Source: Nothopassalora personata (lineage: Eukaryota > Ascomycota > Dothideomycetes > Mycosphaerellales > Mycosphaerellaceae). From it: 64,000 nucleotides of DNA. The stretch is taken from positions 5,934,428 to 5,998,427 of the forward strand of contig CM066291.1 in assembly GCA_033816765.1 (NCBI GenBank). The letters run 5' to 3'. Below the pieces are notes generated by a model. It was given only the letters and a program-made list of their open reading frames with translations. It did no database searches and was not told the DNA's origin. Within the stretch, counting starts at the first letter, position 1. Each line of letters opens with the position of its first letter. Below, in pieces: positions 56,741-64,000 of the stretch. The translations under genes were made by a program, and so were the position numbers.

Positions 56741-59700
56741 CCCTCCTTCGAAGACGCCGTAAAGTATCTCGACCTAGATATTAAATACCGTTCGGACGGT
56801 ACGAACGACCCGATTAGCGAACTCCCCTTCGCTATCCGCGCCGGTAGCCTATACCTAAAGCCCTAGTAGGCTACCGCCGCTACCTAGGCGGCCCGTATAC
56901 TTCGCTCCCCTATACGCTCGTATATCCTAGGCGACGATATTAGACTCGGTAAGACCCTAGAGGTCTACCTAACGTTAATACGACTAGCCGAGTAGACTTA
57001 CTCGGCGCTCCGGGACTACCGAGGTACGTCTCCCTTATATTTAATTATCGCCTTACTTAGATAGGTCTAAGTCTTGCGGTAGCTTAGACCCGTCTAAGTT
57101 GGGTATCGCGTTTATTCGCGTTTTACTCTATACTAATTCCTATATAGCTACCTACTATACCTATCTCGAGGAGCTCGACGATAACGACTACGACGACTAC
57201 GACGACTACGATAACTACGACGATACGCCGGCGCGCCGCGCGGCCTTTACTAAGATTACTAGCCCTCGCCTACTCTATCGTCCGGTCCTTACTATCTACC
57301 TCCCTAACGGCCTATCCGCCTAGATTACCGACGGTCCTAGATATATATATATACCTAGCTAGCGTAACTACTTCCGCGTAGTTACCTTCTACTCCCTTAG
57401 TAAGTCTAATACGACGACTCGGTCGGGCGACTACGAATATATTATACCGAATACCTTAGCGGGTCTCGAGGCCTTCGTAGCTACCCTTAATCCCAACGAT
57501 ATTATAACCTCTAAGACTATTATTATTACTATAAATTAGTTATAGTATAGTAAAGTCCTTAAGCCCGGCGTATTCTACTAGACCCGCCTTAAGAAGCGTA
57601 AAGCCCGTAAGGCCCGTAAGGATAGTAAGAACGGTAGACTATAGGCTAACGATAATAGCGACCTCGACGCCCGCGTAGAGATTACTACCGATAGCGACCC
57701 TAATAGCGATACCGACCGCGATGGCGTAAAGTCGCGGCGGCTATCGCTAGGTCCGTCCTAGAAGTACGCGAGGTAACGTCCGCCGCTACCGGATATTACT
57801 AATAACCGCCTATTACTTACTAACCCTACGATATTTAGTTATGTAGTTAGCGACGAGGCTTATAATCTCGTTAATCCCTATACCCTCTAGAGCGATACGA
57901 TCTACTAACTTTAGCCCCTTATCGGCTTTATCCTAGTTACGGCTACCGTGTTCCGTAATACGATCGTAGACGCCGGCGCTCTACTCCGATTTCTATTTTA
58001 GTATGTTAGGAAGCTCCTAGTACCGGAATTAGTAGAAGACGGCCTTAACCTAGCCTCCTACCGCTCGCTAGGCGCGGAGTTTACCCGGGACTACTATCGC
58101 GATTAGTTCGCTATCCCCGATACGCCGTCTCCCCTCTACTAAGGCTATACTCTTACCTAGGTCTACCTCGCCGCCCTCTATCCCGGCCGCTTTATCTAGA
58201 GCGTTACGGCCAAAGACGGCTCTACTATTTTCTCCGCTCCGCTAGCGCTAGGCATTATCTAGCTACGCCGCGTTAAGGGCTAGAAGATCCGAGTCTTTAA
58301 CTACGAAATAGTTATCTACGATAGTATCCCTCCCCTAACCTTCGTCTACCTCGAGGCCCGGGCCGATCCTATCTCCGCCGCCCTATACGACCTAGCCTAC
58401 GACATATACCTAGGCTCTAGTAAGGCGTCGAAGCTATTTACTATCGACGAGGACGACGACGCGATAGATACTAGCGGCTACGCTACCTCCCTCCGCTAGT
58501 TACTCGTCCTTACTACTAACTACCCGCTTACTACTCGACTACTAGCCCGCCGCGTCGATACTAAGTCTAAGACCGTCTCTAAATTATAAGTTGCTCTCCG
58601 ACTTAGATTAGTCTAAGTCGTTAATTTACTTAGACCTTTCTAAGTTATATATATCTCTGCGCTATATTCTATAGACTAGGCTAACCGCGTCGTATAGGGC
58701 CTATAGCGAGACCGATCCGTTCTCCTTCTACTACGCCTCTACGAAGAACGATCTCTAGTCTTATAAGCCTAATACCCGGGCCGAGTGTCTTAATTAGATT
58801 ATTTGGTCGTCCCTTAAGTATTAGATCTTAGTCTTCCTACTCTACCGATACCTAGTCTAGGAGAATAAAAAAGTTATTATCTACTACTACGAACCTATCT
58901 CGATTATGCTAGCGGGAATCGTCTATATTCTCCTCGGATTCGAGTACCGTATTATCTAGGCCGGTATTAAGAACCGTATCCGCGTACTTACCGAACGAGC
59001 CTTTAATACCGACCCTCGTATATAGGTTCTTATCTATTCCTCGCGCTCGGCTACCGAGTCTACGAACCTTTAGGAAGGTAGCTACGTTATAATCGTTATA
59101 GACTACCTAAGTCTACGCGCTATCTTATAGATAGGCGGCCGGATAAACCGAATCGGTTAGCTCTACGCTATAATATACTATATCCTATGTACCAACGAGA
59201 GCGTCGACTAGGCGCTATAGGCTAAGTACTAAAGCCGGTTCGTTGAGTAGGTTAAGGTTACCGCTAAGATAGATCCCGTACGTATAGATACTATTCGCCG
59301 CGACGACCCCTTCGGACGCCCGTAGGATAAGGAGTTCGTATTATAACTCGCCGATAATAACGAAGAGGTCCTCGCCCGCCGTAACTCCGATATTGAGGGT
59401 CGTATATTAAACGTCCTCGCCGATACCCTTATACGATCTATATTCGGTATCCGTACTACCCGTATATACCCCGCCTAGCTCGACCTTAAAGATACGCGGA
59501 AGAAGAATATACTCCCGGACGAATAACTATTCCGCTTCGCCCTCGGTAGCCTTCCCGCGCGAGAGCTCCTTACTAAGCTTAAGGCCGAGAAGAAACCTAC
59601 GATCTCCGCTCCTACTAAACTACACCCCGACGCGCGTCTAGAAGTTAGCTTAACCCCTAAGACCGAGACGCCCGGTTTAGGCGTATATAAGTTCCGCGAC

Positions 59701-59812
59701 GTCCCTCCCGCGAACTTTAATATAAAGAAGGTTACTACGTATATCCTCGATGCCGCCGATAAGGTTATATCGTCTTCTAACGCTACCCGTATCGCCTATC
59801 TTACCCGGACCG

Positions 59813-59930
59813 GTAAGTTAAGTATGTTCCGACTTAGAAAGATCTAAGTCTCTATAGTAGTTAGATCTTTCTAAGCCGGGTCGTTTAGTTATCCGCTTTT
59901 ATCCGGGCTTAGTTACTAACTAGCTTATAG
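59813..59930 (+). other. Intron of the SNF2 fossil carrying paired palindromes
   Basis: Donor GTAAGT, branch TACTAAC (59914-59920), acceptor TTATAG. Inside are GACTTAGA-AAGA-TCTAAGTC (59831-59850) and TTAGA-TCTT-TCTAA (59861-59874). Confidence 0.75.
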
Positions 59931-60063
59931 ATATCCTCGAGGCCGTAGTAAAATCCGTCGACTACCCCTCCGATTATATTAAGGCCGCGTTGTCGGCCTC
60001 TCGTACTACGGATACCGCTAATAGGCGGGACACCCCGTAGCGCTCCCCTTCTCCCGATAGCGA

Positions 60064-60149
60064 GTCCGCCAACGACGAAGGCGAGTCTACCGACGACGAA
60101 GGCGAGTCTACCGACGACGAAGGCGAGTCTACCGACGACGAAGGCGAGG
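60064..60149 (+). repeat. 21-bp coding minisatellite
   Basis: Three full copies and a partial one of GACGACGAAGGCGAGTCTACC, encoding repeated Glu-Ser-Thr-Asp-Asp-Glu-Gly in the acidic tail of the SNF2 fossil. Confidence 0.85.
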
Positions 60150-60350
60150 GTAATAATAATGATGCTCTTTCGTAAGGTACTAGACACCTAGGCTAGTCGC
60201 TTTAGACATAAAGAACTCCTCGCTACGTCCTAGGCGACCTACGGTATATATCGAGGCGGCTAGCGCTACTAGATGCCCGCGGCTCTAAGGGTCGCGCGTA
60301 AGGGTTAGGTTAGTTCCGAATAGGCTAGACGTATTAGGCAGTAGCTACTA

Positions 60351-60899
60351 GGCCTAGATAGATCTAAGTCTATAAATGTTTTTAACCTCTATCTTTTGGC
60401 TTAGACCTTTCTAAGTAATATATTATTTCTATTACCTATAATCCCGATGTCGTTTACGCTACTCGCGTTATTACGTCCGACTACGTTTATGCCCTATTAA
60501 ACGTAGCGCGTATAATACTACTCGTAATAAGCCGATATATATCGCTATACTTCGCCTTTTAGTTCGGCGTAGCCTAATCTTATATCGTTAGTAGAATCCC
60601 CGTAGGTTAGGATACTATTAGCCGCTATCTAGTATCGTCGTATATATTATCCTTTAGTATACCGAGCTCGGTACCCTATCGCGTTTATTCTTAGAGCTAT
60701 CCTCGTTAGGGTATATTATAGAAGATTATATCCCTACTGTTTCTACGTACTATGTCTATAGTATGTCTAACGCTCTAGTCTTTCCTATTATCCGTCCCTT
60801 AGTAGCGATAATAACGCCTTAATACTATTATACCCGTCCTCGTACAATACCTCCTCGTATTCCGCTCGATCGGCTAGGGTAGCGTCTAAGATTATCCGT
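60351..60899. other. SNF2 3' end and flank
   Basis: Begins with a palindrome pair (60353-60415) that may lie in a last intron or the 3' flank. I see no further recognisable motif. Confidence 0.4.
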
Positions 60900-61980
60900 A
60901 TAGCCTCCTTTAGTTTCCGCCCCTAATATATAACATCGCGAGGCCCCTACGTAGAGGACGGTAGCGTCTCCTAAACTCTCTTATTATTAGCATCCTTACT
61001 ATTCGCCGCCTCTACGTCGGGTCCCTTCCGAATACGACCCTTCCTCAATCTCTTCGCGCTAATCGAGCCCCCGCCCCTACTCGATACTTTCCTCTTCGCG
61101 CTATAGACTAGCCCTAATAGAAGTCTATAGATCTCGATCTTATCCTCTTTTAGCTCCGGGAAGAAAGCGTCGGCGCGACGACGCCCTATTTAGTCCCCGG
61201 TACCGATAGCTTATACTATATAATCGATATAGGTACCGATTACCGACGTCTTCTTCGATAATCGCCTCGCGGACGCTCCCCTTATGTCGCTAGCTAGACG
61301 TTACTATCGAGCGCGGAGCTATTCTCTCTTTATATCGGCGATTAATAATCCGCCTTTATAATAGGTAGCGATACTAAATAGGACACGTTTAGGCGCGCTT
61401 AATAGGTCGAGGAAGCTAAGGTCGTAACCGTCTCGCACTTTATTAAACTAATCTAGGCTCTATTTGTCTTCGATAATACGTAGGCTACTACGTCGAGTAG
61501 CGTCTATTGAAGTACCTAGTATAATGCCTACCTTTACGAAGTTGTCGTGTTTAAGATACTATAGGAATGCTATTAGCTCCCGTAGCGCCGGACTAGTCGC
61601 TATGTTCTAGATCTAATGTATTATAGTATATCTCTATACTAGCGCGGTTACATAGGAGACATCTTCGAGGTAGTCGCCTAGCCCTTCGAGTATAGCCTCT
61701 AGTATATCGGCCGGTGTTTTGTTCTCGCTATAGCTTATTAGCCTCTCTAGTAACGATATGTCGCTCCCGTCGCGTAGGAAAAACGTACGTAACTACGCCT
61801 CGTATTATTCCGGTTTAATGTTATCGAGTCGGGCCTATACGTCGCTATCGGTAGCCCGACATGCCTATAATGCCGATAGTTACGTTGATAGTACGTACGG
61901 AGCTAGGCTATCCGTAGGCATTACGCTATCCTTCGTAGGATTAGGCAAGTCGGGCGGTTATCATAAGTAATAACGCGACC
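60900..61980 (-). pseudogene. RIP-degraded unknown gene near the telomere
   Basis: A long minus-strand frame with only TAG/TAA stops, from about 61780 down to 60930. It reads as a mostly helical protein with segments such as ADILEAILEGLGDYLEDVSY, FLDLLSAPKRVLFSIATYY and FFPELKEDKIEIYRLLLGL, then a basic Ser/Gly/Arg-rich tail. I recognise no domain. It converges on the SNF2 fossil. A 70-codon plus-strand frame at 61758-61970 is its shadow. Confidence 0.5.
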
Positions 61981-62238
61981 GGGACGCGTCGGGACCTATC
62001 CCGGCGCGTCGGGACTAACCCCGGTACCTTTATTTCCGCGTACGTACTTAATAGATTGTCTAACATACCGAAGTTAGGCTTCATACTATAACTACATTTA
62101 TTTATCGTAAGGGTTTCGTTTATTTATACGCATTCGTATTTTATTCGTTTAGATATCGACATATAACTCTAAAATTATTCGCGAAAAAAGGCTAGATTTA
62201 TTTACGAGTTCGGGACTACCGTTTCCTAGCTTATATAA

Positions 62239-63060
62239 CTAGGGTGTAAGTAGGGCTTATCTTAAGACCGCCTTTAAAGGCGAGGCCTAGTTTATTACTA
62301 TAAATCCCTATTCCTAGTATTTAAAGCAAAAGTAATAAGAAATAGGCTAGGAGACCGCCCTTACCCCTAAAAGTTATCTTATCCCTATCTCCTTTACTAG
62401 ATTATCTACGACTACTCTTCTTAGTAGATATTACATTAACTATAGCACTATCCCTATACCGGTTATCTATGCCTAGACGAGCTAGGAACTAACGGGCGAG
62501 GATAGTAACCTAAGCCTTAGTTAACGTACTAGAGAATAGAAGGCGGGCCTTAATTAAGACAGTTCTAGATTAAGTACCTAGAGCCCTAGGAAAGGTTAGA
62601 CGCTAGTCTATACCCTCGGGCATAACCTAGGTACCTAGAAGGCGTAGACCTATTCGGGAAGTAGTTATTCTAGGAGAGTATTAAGAAGGAGTTAGGAAGC
62701 CCTAGCGTAGTAGACTACTACGGCCTATAATAGGAGGAGCGCGACCGATTAGAGATCTACCCTAGAACGCCTAACTCGTAGAGCGCCTACGACCTACATC
62801 CTACTAGTAACTAGTAGTACTAGTTATGCTTAGCCGGTCCGAAGTGCCCTATTATAGGGTCTATAGGCTACGGAAGCTACACCTATCGTAGTTAGAGTCT
62901 ATAGCGTAGTTTATATAGGTACCTTAGAACTAGCCTAGAACGGTATAGTATCCGGAAGTAGGGAGGATAGATCGCTTCTTATAGCGATCTTATGTAGTTC
63001 CGCCGGGGTGCTAGTAAATATAGTCTATAGTAGAGGCCTATAGGAAAGGAAGGTCGTTCC
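62239..63060 (+). pseudogene. RIP-degraded unknown coding fossil
   Basis: One plus-strand frame (starting at 62239) stays coherent for about 270 codons with only TAG/TAA stops. Recognisable as coding from segments such as YYKSLFLVFKAKVIRNRLGD, ESIKKELGSPSVVDYYGL and CLAGPKCPIIGSIGYGSY. Many stops at Gln-like positions suggest a Gln-rich ancestor. I recognise no family. Confidence 0.45.
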
Positions 63061-63089
63061 AACTACTACTAATATTCTTAGTTATAAAG

Positions 63090-63540
63090 TTAGAGATACG
63101 CTCCTATAGTTTAAATCTTATGTAATTGTAGTTACGATTAGCTAGCTCGATCTAAGTATCGTTCGGTAAGTTCTTGATGCTACACTCGGATTATAATAGC
63201 CTCTTCTAGTAGAAGGTAATCTTAAGCGAGGCCTTAGTAAGCTATAAGGACACATCTATCTTCGTTATACCGCGCTTAGTGTCGATAGTCCGCTTTATCT
63301 ACTTAAGCTCCTTAATAAGAGTATCGCGGTTAGATAGCTTACTAGGCTATAGGACTTTATCGCCGCTATTACTAGGAGGACGCTTATTAGGATCCCCGTC
63401 GTTACTAGAACCGGATACGACCCTAACGAAACAACCTAGCTTAGGAAGAGCGGACTTAATACTATCGGTTATAATAGTAGGCCTAGTAGGTATAGTAGTA
63501 GGGATAGGAGTAGTAGCTATATATATATAGTAGTATATAG
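63090..63540 (-). pseudogene. RIP-degraded unknown coding fossil, most telomere-proximal
   Basis: A minus-strand frame with only TAG/TAA stops, containing KSALPKLGCFVRVVSGSSND, RDTLIKELK and KRGITKIDVSL. Partly amphipathic and basic. It converges with the plus-strand fossil at 62239-63060. No family recognised. The open plus-strand frame at 63279-63530 is its shadow. Confidence 0.4.
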
Positions 63541-63599
63541 TAGAGAGAGTTACTTAGTAATAAGTACTCTTCTTATATATACACCTTATTAGCTAGTAC

Positions 63600-63820
63600 A
63601 GATAACATAACTTAGATCCTCTAAGCCGCGCGCCTTCGTAGTATACGTAGACGCCCCTATTACTACTATAGAGTACATAATAGCCCTATACGATAGACGT
63701 AACTATACCGACTCGAGTAGTAACATAACCTAGATCGTCTAAGCCGGGTATATACGTATTATACGTACTCGCCGGTAAACGCCGCCGAGTTTAATATGTA
63801 TTAATCAGCAATTAATAGGG
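63600..63820 (+). repeat. Telomere-adjacent repeat
   Basis: 63716-63820 is a copy of 52024-52127; 63600-63715 begins with a related ACATAACTTAGATCCTCTAAG unit. The last bases, AATTAATAGGG, run straight into the telomere array. Confidence 0.75.
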
Positions 63821-64000
63821 TTAGGGTTAGGGTTAGGGTTAGGGTTAGGGTTAGGGTTAGGGTTAGGGTTAGGGTTAGGGTTAGGGTTAGGGTTAGGGTT
63901 AGGGTTAGGGTTAGGGTTAGGGTTAGGGTTAGGGTTAGGGTTAGGGTTAGGGTTAGGGTTAGGGTTAGGGTTAGGGTTAGGGTTAGGGTTAGGGTTAGGG
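63821..64000 (+). repeat. Telomere, (TTAGGG)30
   Basis: Thirty uninterrupted TTAGGG units to the last base of the window. G-rich strand runs 5' to 3' towards the end, as at a right chromosome end. Confidence 0.99.

Larger units (their letters stand above)
56746..60350 (+). pseudogene. SNF2-type helicase fossil, ATPase part
   Basis: SNF2-family DNA translocase in frame with 52530-54412. Motif I reads ILGDDIRLGKTLEV (56920-56965; family ILADDMGLGKT). An acidic loop (57170-57220) follows an intron ending at 57147 (branch TACTAAT). Motif II is SDEAYNLVN (DEAY at 57852-57863; family DEAH, His to Tyr by CpA mutation). Motif III reads LVTATVFRN. The helicase C lobe has SATESTNL-EG and GGRINRIG (59040-59160; family QRxxRxGQ). 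Another intron is 59813-59930 (GTAAGT, TACTAAC, TTATAG). The tail has GESTDDE repeats. SNF2 proteins remodel chromatin or DNA; this copy is dead. Confidence 0.85.
50661..63743. repeat. Dispersed CTTAGA-N3/4-TCTAAG palindromes
   Basis: Copies, some imperfect, at 50661, 50751, 51348, 51402, 52034, 53243, 53273, 53318, 57055, 57082, 58599, 58628, 59831, 59861, 60353, 60400, 63611 and 63729. Those inside the SNF2 gene come as pairs 28-47 bp apart (53243/53273, 57055/57082, 58599/58628, 59831/59861, 60353/60400). The best are perfect: CGACTTAGA-TTAG-TCTAAGTCG and AACTTAGA-GAGA-TCTAAGTT. I did not notice them in the first 50 kb. Confidence 0.8.

Noticed and set aside
59909..60187. Minus-strand frame with repeated Ala-Phe-Val-Val-Gly-Arg-Leu
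   Set aside because: Antisense of the GESTDDE minisatellite in the SNF2 tail.
1..64000. tRNA or rRNA genes
   Set aside because: I scanned for the conserved T-arm and anticodon-arm words and found only the Copia-1 primer-binding site, which is a 12-bp complement, not a gene. A covariance search would settle this.

Overview
The window is the right end of a chromosome of a filamentous ascomycete (Pezizomycotina). It finishes in 30 exact TTAGGG repeats (63821-64000). Nearly all of the rest carries the signature of repeat-induced point mutation (RIP): CpA and TpG are strongly depleted in favour of TpA, and most coding frames are broken by TAG/TAA codons where CAG, CAA or TGG would be expected. 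I cannot name the species.

Layout. 1-3923: RIP-killed coding sequence of unknown function, including a long coiled-coil frame. 3929-9540: complete Copia element (Copia-1) with 248-bp LTRs and a GAACG target duplication. 10221-11776: RIP-killed sugar transporter. 13188-18300: an unknown fossil, a truncated Gypsy-1 copy, AT-rich DNA and the 5' part of a Gypsy-2 copy. 18310-25056: a foldback MITE-like element, a second truncated copy of it, and Copia-2 pieces. 25057-28980: Gypsy-1, broken off inside the integrase. 28981-33860: an island that largely escaped RIP. It holds the 3' end of a RING-finger gene, an intact two-exon M50-type membrane metalloprotease, degenerate coding-like sequence and an intact small secreted six-cysteine protein. 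33950-36476: Copia-3 relic and an unmutated, rearranged Copia-1 fragment. 36824-44680: a minus-strand Gypsy relic and a Gypsy-2 element with a chromodomain. 46440-50010: two parts of a telomere-linked RecQ-type helicase, separated by a gag-only LTR element (TRG-A). 52530-60350: a SNF2-type helicase split by a second gag-only element (TRG-B). 60900-63540: three unknown RIP-killed frames. 63712-64000: telomere-adjacent repeat and telomere.

The most interesting observation is a conserved antisense ORF of about 159-165 codons. It lies between the end of the sense gag or gag-pol frame and the 3' end of four related elements: Gypsy-2, the neighbouring Gypsy relic, TRG-A and TRG-B. In the three with a 3' LTR its start codon is 79-102 bp inside that LTR. 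The predicted product has a short basic N terminus, a C-x2-C-x-R-x5-C motif (cysteines often turned to tyrosine by RIP) and a coiled coil. The gag-only elements keep it although they lack pol.

A second pattern is a paired palindrome, CTTAGA-N3/4-TCTAAG. It recurs through the last 14 kb, including between coding blocks of the SNF2 gene where good splice sites can be seen.

Only the M50 protease and the secreted protein look like functional protein genes. Everything else coding is a fossil, so functions below are those of the ancestral sequences.
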